The notes below the pieces were generated by a model that did no database searches, had not been told where the DNA came from, and was given only the letters and a program-made list of their open reading frames with translations. This document shows positions 36,534-45,680 of a stretch of 64,000 bases of DNA, one piece after another. The stretch lies in assembly GCF_002848135.1 (NCBI RefSeq), contig NZ_PKGB01000010.1, positions 21,021 through 85,020 on the forward strand. Direction: 5' to 3'. The DNA is from Hydrogenovibrio sp. SC-1 (GTDB lineage Bacteria > Pseudomonadota > Gammaproteobacteria > Thiomicrospirales > Thiomicrospiraceae). Numbering within the stretch: the stretch's first letter is position 1; each line of letters begins with the position of its first letter. The position numbers were made by a program, and so were the translations under genes.

Positions 36534-39500
36534 AAGTTGGGGATTCGCTATTGAGTGTTCAGAAATTATATTGTGATTCTTTGAACTCTATAGGAGCATT
36601 GAGCCTGAGAATCATCCGGAACATGCTATTGGCCTTGCTGTTTTTTGGATCGTTTCCAGTCATGGCAGTAGGCGAGAAGGGGTTATCTTTCTTTGACGTA
36701 TTTCCTCAGTACCCGTTACCGATGTTGGTGATTGAACCACTGACGGGAGAGATTGTGCATGCCAATGAGGCCGCCGCCCAATTCTATGGGTATCCCGTTG
36801 AGGCCTTTGAGCAAAAAACCATTAATGATTTTAATTTATTAACACCAGACCAGGTGCGTCAAGAGCGTTTGGCTGCCTTATCAGAAAAACGCAATTATTT
36901 TATTTTTAGACATCGATTGGCATCAGGCGCAGTCCGCTTGGTTGCGGTTTATTCAAAGTCCTACTGGCTAAACAATCGATCGGTATTGCTTTCAACGATA
37001 CTTCCGCTTGATCAATTTAATCAATTGCCGATAGGTCAAGCCATTCAACACTTAAATGTCGCCTTGGCAAAACAAGTTGATCAACAGAGCCAACAGCTCC
37101 TTAGGCAAAAAAATCAATTATTGATCGGGCTGGGACTGGCCTTAGCCGTGATGTCCTTGTTAGCCTTGATTATGTTTTGGCAATGGCGCCGTCAAAAACG
37201 CATCCAAACCCAGCTCGCTTCATTGCATGATGATTTCAAAGTTTTTTTAAATCACACTGGGGATTTTATCTACTTCAAAGATCAGCAACGGCGGATTCGG
37301 TTTTGTTCTTTGTCCATGGCGAAACTGGTTGGCGCGGATGATTGGCAATCTTTAATTGGCAAAACCGATTTTGAGATATTTCCAAAGGACATGGCGGAAA
37401 TTTATTATCACGAAGAAGATCCTATTTATGAAATGGGTGAGCCATTGCTGAATAAGGTCAACCCTTATTACAAGGAAACTGGCGAAAAAGGGTGGGTGCA
37501 AACCCATAAGTGGCCAGTATGGGATGAGCCGGGTCAACAGGTGATAGGGATTTTTGGGATGAGCCGTGATATCTCTGAGATGTATCAGCTTCAGCAATCT
37601 TTAGAAACGGCTAAGCAACAAGCGGAAGAGGCCAATTTAGCCAAAACGGCTTTTGTTCAAAATGTCAGTCATGAAGTCCGAACCCCCATGACCACGATTC
37701 TGGGCATGAGTGAAATCTTAACCGGTCATAATCAAGACGCGTTAGATTATAAATTGAAATTGCACCATATTCACCGATCGGCACTGATGCTGATGACCTT
37801 GATTGATGACTTGAGTGATATCGCCAAAATTGAAACGGGCGAGTTTGAAATAGAAGCCTCTCCATTTTATTTGTCGCAATTGTTGCAAAGTATCCAAGAT
37901 TTGTATGCGGCACAAGCTGATGAAAAAGGGGTGTTATTGCGATGTGAATCGACTGGACGTTTGAAAGAATCGATGGATTGCTTTAACGCCGATGCTAAGC
38001 GAGTTGGTCAGGTATTGTTTAACTTATTAGAAAATGCCATTAATGCCACCCATCAAGGTAAGGTCGAATTACGTGTCCAGTTGCGGGAAGCAAAAAATGA
38101 CCAGGTCTGGTTGAAGTTTGAGGTAGAAGACACCGGCACAGGGATTGAGCAAACTCAGCAGACCGAACTGTATGAATTGTTCTTTCAGCATTATATCCAT
38201 CCTTTGCAGCAAAAGCACCTTGGATTGAGTATGAGTCAATTGTTAGTACAGAAGTTGGGCGGCGATGGCTTGCAATTTAATAGTGAAAAGGGACAGGGGA
38301 GTGTGTTTTGGTTTGAAGTGCCGGTGACTGTTTGCAGTCAAGTAGATGAAGCGAGTTTAATCCATCGGCCTATTGAAGAGGTTGATGTGTCGCACCAAGC
38401 CAAAGTCCTGTTGGTGGAAGATAACCAATTGAATCAAAAAATAGCGATCGCATTTTTGAAGAAAATGGGTGTTGAAGCCACCGTAGCAGAAAATGGACAG
38501 CAGGCGGTTGATTTGTGTCAACAACAGTCCTTTGATCTGGTATTAATGGATATTCATATGCCAGTTATGGACGGTTATGAAGCCACTAAAGTCATTCGGG
38601 GGTTTGCCCCTAAGTTACCCATTGTTGCACTGACGGCAGCCGTGATGGCCTCTGATAAAGCAAAAGCCAAACAGGTGGGGATGAACGATCATTTGAGCAA
38701 ACCCATTGTTTGGGAGAAGTTTCGGAAAACTATTCAACATTGGTTAGACCTCAGTCAAAATAACTTAAAATCGGTGCAAAAATCACAACCCTCCCGTCAA
38801 GTCGTATCAGGATCACCGGCTGATAAACGCCAAGATGAGCATCAAACGGCTGAAAATAGGGCGGCCCTTGAAAAGCAGTGGGCGCAGGCGGTCGAATTGC
38901 CAACCAAATCGGTTTACGATTTATTGATTGTTGATGATGTGAAAGAAAACCTAAGAATACTGGCCAATGGTCTGAGTGACCAGTACCAAATCCAAGTAGC
39001 GGATCGGGGTTATAAAGCCTTGGAGTTGGCAAAAACTTCTCCACAACCTGATCTCATCTTGTTGGATGTGATGATGCCTGATCTCGATGGGTTTGAAGTT
39101 TGCCGACTGCTAAAGAATGACACAAAAACCCATGCGATTCCAGTCATTTTTGTCACGGCTTTGGATGACCCTGATGAAGAAGCCAAAGGCCTTGATTTAG
39201 GGGCCGTCGATTTTATTGCAAAGCCCTTTAATTTACCCGTTATTCGTTCACGGGTACGCAGTCACCTTAACCTGAAAGTCAAAACCGATATGTTAGAAGA
39301 AATGTCGCATCTTGATGGCTTGACTCATATTGCCAATCGTCGTTTATTGGATGAGCGGTTATTGGAAGAAGCCAAACGTCATGCCCGCAATGGTCAAAGT
39401 CTAGGGCTGATTATGATTGATATTGATTATTTTAAAGCTTATAACGATCACTATGGTCACGGTAAAGGAGATGAATGTTTGATTGCCGTGGCCAACGCTT

Positions 39501-39844
39501 TAAAAGAGGCGGTTCACCGCCCTAGTGATTTGTTGGCACGGTATGGCGGTGAAGAATTCGCAGTGGTGTTACCGGATACCGATGCGGAAGGTGTGATGCA
39601 ATTGGCCGATAAAATGCGCCAAGCTGTCAGTAACTTAAATTTGAGTCATCACCATTCGGCGGTAGCCGATCATGTCACCATCAGTGTGGGTGCGATCGCC
39701 AGTCAAATTGAAGATTCGCGCAGTGTGCAGGATTTATTAAAATATGCTGATTTGGCTTTATATCGCGCTAAGAAAGCAGGACGCAATCGAGTCAAATTGT
39801 CGCGCTGGAAACCAGGGGATGATATAGATGGCTCCAGTGCTTAA
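36530..39844 (+). CDS. Hybrid kinase fused to a diguanylate cyclase: PAS-TM-PAS-HisKA-HATPase-REC-REC-GGDEF
   Basis: The 1,104-residue protein has a signal anchor (about 30-47), a PAS-like periplasmic domain (about 55-150), a membrane helix (about 205-225), a second PAS (about 235-350), and HisKA with VSHEVRTPM (His about 381). HATPase follows, then a first receiver (LMDIHMPV, Asp about 673), a second receiver (LLDVMMPD, Asp about 846), and a GGDEF domain with GGEEF near 1005. RPSD before GGEEF matches the RxxD inhibitory site, so c-di-GMP synthesis should be active and feedback-controlled. The REC2-GGDEF half is PleD/WspR-like, placing kinase and output in one chain. A one-mismatch copy of the palindrome lies at 38101. 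Confidence 0.9.
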   Translation: MKVGDSLLSVQKLYCDSLNSIGALSLRIIRNMLLALLFFGSFPVMAVGEKGLSFFDVFPQYPLPMLVIEPLTGEIVHANEAAAQFYGYPVEAFEQKTINDFNLLTPDQVRQERLAALSEKRNYFIFRHRLASGAVRLVAVYSKSYWLNNRSVLLSTILPLDQFNQLPIGQAIQHLNVALAKQVDQQSQQLLRQKNQLLIGLGLALAVMSLLALIMFWQWRRQKRIQTQLASLHDDFKVFLNHTGDFIYFKDQQRRIRFCSLSMAKLVGADDWQSLIGKTDFEIFPKDMAEIYYHEEDPIYEMGEPLLNKVNPYYKETGEKGWVQTHKWPVWDEPGQQVIGIFGMSRDISEMYQLQQSLETAKQQAEEANLAKTAFVQNVSHEVRTPMTTILGMSEILTGHNQDALDYKLKLHHIHRSALMLMTLIDDLSDIAKIETGEFEIEASPFYLSQLLQSIQDLYAAQADEKGVLLRCESTGRLKESMDCFNADAKRVGQVLFNLLENAINATHQGKVELRVQLREAKNDQVWLKFEVEDTGTGIEQTQQTELYELFFQHYIHPLQQKHLGLSMSQLLVQKLGGDGLQFNSEKGQGSVFWFEVPVTVCSQVDEASLIHRPIEEVDVSHQAKVLLVEDNQLNQKIAIAFLKKMGVEATVAENGQQAVDLCQQQSFDLVLMDIHMPVMDGYEATKVIRGFAPKLPIVALTAAVMASDKAKAKQVGMNDHLSKPIVWEKFRKTIQHWLDLSQNNLKSVQKSQPSRQVVSGSPADKRQDEHQTAENRAALEKQWAQAVELPTKSVYDLLIVDDVKENLRILANGLSDQYQIQVADRGYKALELAKTSPQPDLILLDVMMPDLDGFEVCRLLKNDTKTHAIPVIFVTALDDPDEEAKGLDLGAVDFIAKPFNLPVIRSRVRSHLNLKVKTDMLEEMSHLDGLTHIANRRLLDERLLEEAKRHARNGQSLGLIMIDIDYFKAYNDHYGHGKGDECLIAVANALKEAVHRPSDLLARYGGEEFAVVLPDTDAEGVMQLADKMRQAVSNLNLSHHHSAVADHVTISVGAIASQIEDSRSVQDLLKYADLALYRAKKAGRNRVKLSRWKPGDDIDGSSA

Positions 39845-40811
39845 TTGCACAAGTTCTCGTCGAAGCTTGCTCAAGGCTATGATGGCAGCAATGATGGCGC
39901 CGACAGCAATGGTTTTATCCAGTTGTAGTCATGATGCTAGCCCTTTGAAAGTGGGTGTTTCCCCTAGGATTGGTTCGGAACCCTTCTATTTGGCACGAGA
40001 TACCGCTTTGATTCCAGAGGGTATTCAACTCTTACATTTTGCCAGTCAAACCGAGAAAAACGCCGCGATCATAGCGGGTGACCTAGATGCAATGACCCTG
40101 ACGCTGGACGAAGTATTACAGCTTAGAGGCGTGGGGATTCCATTAACAGTGGTCACTGTGCTAAGTGTGTCAGCAGGCGCCGATATGTTGATTGTCAAAC
40201 GCGATAAAACGGGGAAGAGCTTACTAAAGCCTGGTGCGCGTTTGGGGTATGAACCCAATAGTATTGGTGTTTTAATGTTAATGATGACGTTAAAAGAATT
40301 GGGATTGCAAAAGCATCAATTAACGCTGGTGCCCTTAGCTGTCGGTGAACCGCAAAAACAAGCCTGGTTGAACGATGAAGTTGATGCGGTCATTACGTAT
40401 CAGCCCTTTTCCAGTGAACTCGTTCGGATGGGGTGTCAAGCTTATTTAACCAGCCGTGATTTGCCGAGAAATATTTATGATGTATTGGCGGTTCGTACCG
40501 ATCATATTGATAAGAAGCGGCAACAAATACAGCAACTGATCGATACTTATTACCATGCATTAGAACATTTTGTTGTGTATCAAGATGATTCATTGTATCG
40601 TATGGCTACACGGCAAAAAGTGACCTTTGCCGAGGCTCAAGCCGCACTACAAGGAATTGTGATTCCAGGGAAAGAACTGAATGAAAAATGGTTAAGCTCC
40701 GAGTCAGAATTTAATGAGGCGGCGAAGCAGGTGAATCGATTGCTTTTCCAAGAAAGCGTTTTATCTAGACCGGATGAATTAGACGACTTTTGGCGTAATC
40801 AATTTTTATAA
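39828..40811 (+). CDS. NMT1/THI5-like substrate-binding lipoprotein
   Basis: The 327-residue protein starts 17 bp inside the previous gene with AGGGGA as ribosome binding site. The N-terminus SRRSLLKAMM resembles a twin-arginine signal and is followed by the lipobox LSSC at about 30-33, so it is probably a Tat-exported lipoprotein. The mature part (LKVGVSPRIGSEPFYLARD) has the family pattern of NMT1/THI5 and nitrate/taurine-type binding proteins. No permease or ATPase gene is adjacent. Flanking kinases suggest it delivers a ligand to a sensor rather than a transporter (inference). The same binding fold occurs in the diguanylate cyclase at 802. Confidence 0.85.
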   Translation: MAPVLNCTSSRRSLLKAMMAAMMAPTAMVLSSCSHDASPLKVGVSPRIGSEPFYLARDTALIPEGIQLLHFASQTEKNAAIIAGDLDAMTLTLDEVLQLRGVGIPLTVVTVLSVSAGADMLIVKRDKTGKSLLKPGARLGYEPNSIGVLMLMMTLKELGLQKHQLTLVPLAVGEPQKQAWLNDEVDAVITYQPFSSELVRMGCQAYLTSRDLPRNIYDVLAVRTDHIDKKRQQIQQLIDTYYHALEHFVVYQDDSLYRMATRQKVTFAEAQAALQGIVIPGKELNEKWLSSESEFNEAAKQVNRLLFQESVLSRPDELDDFWRNQFL

Positions 40812-40868
40812 TACCGTTGCATTGGCGGAAGTTTCGTTAATAAAAGGATTACTTAGGCTTTAACGCGC

Positions 40869-43196
40869 ATGATTATTTTTTGCAGAATTCCTTTGTTCTG
40901 TTGGCATAGATGGACTTCACTTTTTGCACCTCTTTGGATTTGTCTTGCCCTCTGTCTATCGTCATGGGTTGTTCATGCTGTCGTGCCTGATGGTGTTGCT
41001 GTCAAACAATCAGACCCTGCTAAACTTGAACCGACGTTAGAAACCGCTACAAAAAAGACACTTCGTTTAGGCATCTATTTGCATCAAGGTCGTGACATCA
41101 TGACCCAGCGCTACCAACCATTTATTGCGTATCTTAAAAAAGCCTTACCTGACTACCAATTAGAGTGGGAACTCTATTCTCCCAGTGGTTTTAAGGACGC
41201 TCTGAAAAACCATGAACTCGATGTGTTGTTTACCAATCCGAGCCTTTATCAGCTCATTCGATTTGAAAACAGCTTGGGGGCACCGATTGTAACTGCAAAA
41301 CGGATTCGCAATGATGTGGTGATTTCCAGTTTGGGGGGAACTATTTTTACGCTAGCCTCCCAACGAAATATCAATCAGTTGCAAGATTTGACCGAGGCAC
41401 GCATTGCCATTCCGACCTTTTCAAATACGGGTGCTTATCGTGTGCCCTTATATGAATTACACAAAATAGGGATTCACCGAAACCAATTGGACTTTCTTAC
41501 AGTGGGGAATAATGATGATGTGGTCAGGGCGGTATTAGAGGGTCGGGCAGAAGCGGGTTTTGTGCGAACCGGTATTTTAGAAGATTGGATTCAAAGAGGG
41601 TTGATAAAGCGAGCCGACTTTAAGCTGATTAACTTACAGTATTTGCCATCCTTTCCATTTTGGTTGTCTTCTCAATTGGTGCCAGAGTGGCCATTTTTTG
41701 CACTTTCTCATGTCGATATGGAAACGGTGAAAGCGTTAACCGTGGCTCTGTATCAACTGCGACCTAATGACCCTGCTATCCACAAACTGGGGCTCGCTGG
41801 CTTTCAACCGGCGAAGGATTATTTACCGTTGGAAGAAATGTTAAAAGAAATGAATCTGCCTCCTTTTGAGAGGGATCCATCGGTGTATTGGCAGGATTTA
41901 TGGTATCAATACCAAACATTGATCGTAGCGATTATGTTGGTCACCATTGGGTTTGTGGTGTTATCGGTGCTGAGAGAAAGGTTATTGCAAAAAGTAAAAG
42001 CCAGTGAACTCCTCGCGAATGAAGCCCGTATCAAAGCGCAAAAAGCGGATGCGGCAAAATCAGAATTTTTAGCAAATATGAGCCATGAAATTCGCACGCC
42101 ACTAAATGCCATTATCGCGATGGCACAATTAGGGCAAACAGATGATCAGTTGCGAGCTTGCCAGGTTCACCATCAAAAGGTACAACATTCAGCCCAATTA
42201 TTGTTAAGAATCCTAAATGACCTACTCGATTTCTCGAAGATGGAAGCGGGTGAATTGAAGATTGATCGACATGCCTTTCAACTACAGACCGTATTAAATG
42301 ATTTGGCGACCCTCTTTGCGCCTTTGGCTCAGGAAAAAGGGTTGAGCTTTTCCATGCGCTGTGAAGGTGATGAAAATGACTATCAGCACTGGCAACTCAT
42401 TGGCGATGGATTACGGTTGGGTCAGGTTTTATCAAACCTATTAGGAAATGCGGTTAAGTTTACAGAACAGGGTGTTGTGAGATTGACGGTGTCGCTGGAC
42501 GCCCAAAAAAATAACCAGGCCTGGTTAAAATTTAGTGTTTCGGACACAGGGAAGGGGATTCCTAAACAGCAATATCAACAGTTATTTCAGCGCTTTAGTC
42601 AAGGAGATGCGTCTATCACGCGTCAATTTGGCGGTACGGGGCTTGGCTTGGCGATTAGTGAGCGATTAGTTAAGGCGATGGGGGGAGAAGGCATCGAATT
42701 TGAATCTGAAGAGGGCAACGGCACCTGTTTTTGGATGACCCTACCTTTTGAATATAGAATTGTGGCACCGACATCGATTCAATCTCAAGTCATCCCCGGA
42801 TCGGCTAAACGTCAGCCATTACAGGGGCGGGTATTATTGGTTGAAGATAATAGTATCAACCAAGAGGTGGCATTGGAGCTTTTGGGGTCGGTTGGGGTGA
42901 CTGTTAGGGTCTGTGATAACGGACAACAGGCCGTAGAGGCCTTGAAGCACGATCATTATGATATGGTGTTAATGGACATTCAAATGCCAGTCATGGATGC
43001 TTATGAAGCAACTCGACAAATTCGTAGCTTTAACCAAGCGGTGCCAGTGATTGCACTGACTGCGGCAGCAATGGAAGATGAGTTAGAACTGGCATTAGAG
43101 CAAGGCATGAATCATTATCTGACCAAACCCATTGATATGGACGCGCTTTATGAATTACTGGTGTTGTATTTACCTGCGCAATTAACACAACGATAA
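40869..43196 (+). CDS. Hybrid kinase with PhnD-type periplasmic domain: SBP-TM-HisKA-HATPase-REC
   Basis: The 775-residue protein has an N-terminal membrane anchor (about 18-40) and a phosphonate-binding-like periplasmic domain (about 60-330; LRLGIYLHQGRDIMTQRYQPF, LDVLFTNPSLYQL). Then come a membrane helix (about 352-372), HisKA with MSHEIRTPL (His about 405), HATPase with GTGLGLAISERL, and a receiver with LMDIQMPVMD (Asp about 702). The tetrathionate sensor TtrS also carries a PhnD-type domain, so an oxyanion or sulfur compound is a reasonable ligand guess. The gene lies 57 bp after the binding lipoprotein. A CCAGGCCTGG copy at 42515 is read as Gln-Ala-Trp in the ATPase domain. A terminator follows. 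Confidence 0.9.
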   Translation: MIIFCRIPLFCWHRWTSLFAPLWICLALCLSSWVVHAVVPDGVAVKQSDPAKLEPTLETATKKTLRLGIYLHQGRDIMTQRYQPFIAYLKKALPDYQLEWELYSPSGFKDALKNHELDVLFTNPSLYQLIRFENSLGAPIVTAKRIRNDVVISSLGGTIFTLASQRNINQLQDLTEARIAIPTFSNTGAYRVPLYELHKIGIHRNQLDFLTVGNNDDVVRAVLEGRAEAGFVRTGILEDWIQRGLIKRADFKLINLQYLPSFPFWLSSQLVPEWPFFALSHVDMETVKALTVALYQLRPNDPAIHKLGLAGFQPAKDYLPLEEMLKEMNLPPFERDPSVYWQDLWYQYQTLIVAIMLVTIGFVVLSVLRERLLQKVKASELLANEARIKAQKADAAKSEFLANMSHEIRTPLNAIIAMAQLGQTDDQLRACQVHHQKVQHSAQLLLRILNDLLDFSKMEAGELKIDRHAFQLQTVLNDLATLFAPLAQEKGLSFSMRCEGDENDYQHWQLIGDGLRLGQVLSNLLGNAVKFTEQGVVRLTVSLDAQKNNQAWLKFSVSDTGKGIPKQQYQQLFQRFSQGDASITRQFGGTGLGLAISERLVKAMGGEGIEFESEEGNGTCFWMTLPFEYRIVAPTSIQSQVIPGSAKRQPLQGRVLLVEDNSINQEVALELLGSVGVTVRVCDNGQQAVEALKHDHYDMVLMDIQMPVMDAYEATRQIRSFNQAVPVIALTAAAMEDELELALEQGMNHYLTKPIDMDALYELLVLYLPAQLTQR
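42515..42524. repeat. CCAGGCCTGG palindrome, copy 9 (kinase ATPase domain)
   Basis: Perfect core with AAAAATAA and TTAAAATTT flanks, a near-perfect extended palindrome, read as Gln-Ala-Trp in the HATPase domain. Confidence 0.9.
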
Positions 43197-43217
43197 GCCG
43201 CGCTGGCGGGCTGTTTT
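43196..43217 (+). terminator. Probable terminator of the kinase operon
   Basis: AGCCGC and GCGGGCT pair (one bulged G) around a GCTG loop, followed by GTTTTATT. It lies directly after the stop of the PhnD-type kinase. Confidence 0.5.
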
Positions 43218-43256
43218 ATTCAATGACCAAAAGAGATACCGGTTAGCTTATCTGTC

Positions 43257-45680
43257 TCAAGCGTTTGACTCATTGGACAACATTGTTTCTGACAGGGTTT
43301 TTCGTAGGGTATCGGCTTTAAATGGTTTACTGATAAACCCATTCATCCCCGCTTCGAAACAGCGTTGCTTGTCTTCCAACATGGCATTGGCAGTCATTGC
43401 AATAATCGGCGTGGGTGTCAATTGGTAGCGATTTTCAAACTCGCGCCATAAACGAGTGGCTTCTAATCCGTCCATCACTGGCATCTGCATATCCATTAGT
43501 ACCGCATCAAAGGATTGCTGTTTTAAGGTATCAAGTGCTTCCTGACCATTGTGGGCATGTTGCACTTCGTAGCCATTTTTCTTCAAGACAGCCATGGCAA
43601 TTTTTCTATTCACTTCATTATCTTCGACCAATAAAATCTGCTGAGGTCTGCTCAAGGCGGTCTCATTGTCAGTTGATTTAATATGTGTATCGATTGTCTC
43701 ATTCGACTCACGATTAATGGGTAAGGTCAGTGTAAAGTAGAAACGACTACCTTGCCCCGACTCACTGTCAAGGGCGACATCCGACTGCATCAGATTTAGT
43801 AAGCGACGGCAAATGGCGAGGCCGAGTCCGGTGCCACCATGTGTGCGTGTTGAGGAGGAGTCCGCTTGGCTAAATTCAGTGAATAGGTTTTGTTGGTCAG
43901 AAGCTTGAATACCTGGCCCAGTATCCATCACTTCAAACAACATGGTTTGTTTGGTTTGGTCTGATGCGGTTGACGATGTGAGCGTTATTTTCAGTTCGCA
44001 GTGCCCTTGTTCGGTAAATTTAACGGCATTGCCTAATAAATTTAATAGGATTTGTCTGAGTCGAGCATCATCGCCGATTAAATGGATGTTCAAGCGTTGA
44101 TCCAGTGATAAGGTTAATTGAAGACCCTTGCGTTGGGCTTGCGCAGTTAAGGTTGTTAGGATGCCTTGGCAAAGCTGCTGTAAATTGAAAGGGTGTGGCT
44201 GGAGTTCAAATCTGCCTGCCTCCATTTTTGAAAAGTCCAAAATATCATTCAAAATGGTCATTAACGCATCGGCTGAATAGCGAACCGCTTCTAAGTGTTC
44301 TCGCTGATCTGTTGATAAATCGGTGTCGAGCAGCAATTCGGTCATGCCCATAATGCCATTCATTGGCGTTCGAATTTCATGACTCATGGTGGCAATGAAG
44401 TCACTTTTTGCCTGACTGGCGGCATCGGCAGCAATTTTGGCTTTTTTCAAAGAAGCCTCAAGATTCTTTTGCCCCGTAATATCGGTACGGATCGAGATGA
44501 ACTGTGAGATTTTGCCAGTGGCATCGTACATAGGGACAATGGTGGCATTGACCCAGTAATAGCCACCGCCTTTGCGTTTATTTTTGACTTCCCCATGCCA
44601 AACCTGACCTTGTTTGACGGTTTGCCATAAATTAGCAAAAAATGCGCGGCTGTGTTGATCCGATTTGACCAAGCGGTGATTTTGTCCTAAAAGCTCTTGT
44701 TGGGAATACCCGCTTATTTTCAGGAATAAGTCATTAACGTAGGTAATATTGCCTTCTGGATCGGTAATACTGACAATAGCATGTTGGTCGAGGGCAAACT
44801 GTTGGTTCTTTAATGAGAAAATCATCTTACGGATGGTTTGGAAACTGTAGATGGCGTATATCAATAAAATGATGGAAAGTATCATTAATAACCAGGAATA
44901 AATGTTGGCACTTTTTTCCCGTTCGGCGATATAGGACGAATAAAAGTCACGAAGATTGACGCCAAATCGGTTGCCGGTATGGATCACTTGGTTGAGTTGT
45001 TCGTCAATTTCCGCGGTGACATCAATGATCAGTTGTGCATGCTTTTCCAAGCTTTTTAGGGGCGGTAACGGGTAGTTATTCAATGCTTGGATGTGTCGTT
45101 GGATTTCAACTGCATTGGCATTGGCTGTTTGTTGCTGAATTTTGGTCGGAGAAATTAGCAGCTGTTCAAGCTTTCGTAAGTGTTTGTGAATTTGGAGCAA
45201 ATTATCCGTGGTTTGGAGTTGATTGATATGCGTATAGGTTTGGCTAATCAACTCTTCGGCATAGTAACGTGAATTTTTGAGTACCGCATTATGGGATAAA
45301 AACCGTTCTAATAGTAACGTTTTCTTTTCGAGTAGTCTCTGTTCCTCAGTTATAATTTGGTTGTAATTGATGGAATGAACAGGTGGAAGTTGGTCGAATA
45401 TTGGCCAGAGTTGCTCGTAATGAAATTCGATATAGATCAGGGTTTGGTTAATGGGGTCATAGTTATTAAGCAGTTGATAACGACTTTTTAATAACAGCTC
45501 GGTTAATTTACTATTACCTAAAATAAGGGCATTAATATGTTGACTGATACGTTCATTCTTCTGGATATCAATATTGCGGCTGGATTGAAAAAAGAAAGCA
45601 ATCAGCCCTAATAAAACCAAGATAAAGATAAAGTGTTTGTATTGATTCAACCAATTCGGTTTTTGTATTTTTGAGTGCAT
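43257..45680 (-). CDS. Hybrid histidine kinase coupled to a di-haem peroxidase: TM-sensor-TM-PAS-HisKA-HATPase-REC
   Basis: The 807-residue protein has two membrane helices (about 15-33 and 265-285) enclosing an all-helical sensor region of about 230 residues. A PAS domain follows (about 300-400, with GYSQQELLGQNHRL), then HisKA with MSHEIRTPM (His about 434), HATPase with GTGLGLAICRRL, and a receiver with LMDMQMPVMDG (Asp about 729). The sensor region matches no family I can name. It starts at the ATG at 45680, overlapping the peroxidase stop by one base (TAATG), so synthesis is coupled. It converges on the kinase operon. The palindrome found in the other kinases is absent here. Confidence 0.88.
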   Translation of the reverse strand: MHSKIQKPNWLNQYKHFIFILVLLGLIAFFFQSSRNIDIQKNERISQHINALILGNSKLTELLLKSRYQLLNNYDPINQTLIYIEFHYEQLWPIFDQLPPVHSINYNQIITEEQRLLEKKTLLLERFLSHNAVLKNSRYYAEELISQTYTHINQLQTTDNLLQIHKHLRKLEQLLISPTKIQQQTANANAVEIQRHIQALNNYPLPPLKSLEKHAQLIIDVTAEIDEQLNQVIHTGNRFGVNLRDFYSSYIAEREKSANIYSWLLMILSIILLIYAIYSFQTIRKMIFSLKNQQFALDQHAIVSITDPEGNITYVNDLFLKISGYSQQELLGQNHRLVKSDQHSRAFFANLWQTVKQGQVWHGEVKNKRKGGGYYWVNATIVPMYDATGKISQFISIRTDITGQKNLEASLKKAKIAADAASQAKSDFIATMSHEIRTPMNGIMGMTELLLDTDLSTDQREHLEAVRYSADALMTILNDILDFSKMEAGRFELQPHPFNLQQLCQGILTTLTAQAQRKGLQLTLSLDQRLNIHLIGDDARLRQILLNLLGNAVKFTEQGHCELKITLTSSTASDQTKQTMLFEVMDTGPGIQASDQQNLFTEFSQADSSSTRTHGGTGLGLAICRRLLNLMQSDVALDSESGQGSRFYFTLTLPINRESNETIDTHIKSTDNETALSRPQQILLVEDNEVNRKIAMAVLKKNGYEVQHAHNGQEALDTLKQQSFDAVLMDMQMPVMDGLEATRLWREFENRYQLTPTPIIAMTANAMLEDKQRCFEAGMNGFISKPFKADTLRKTLSETMLSNESNA

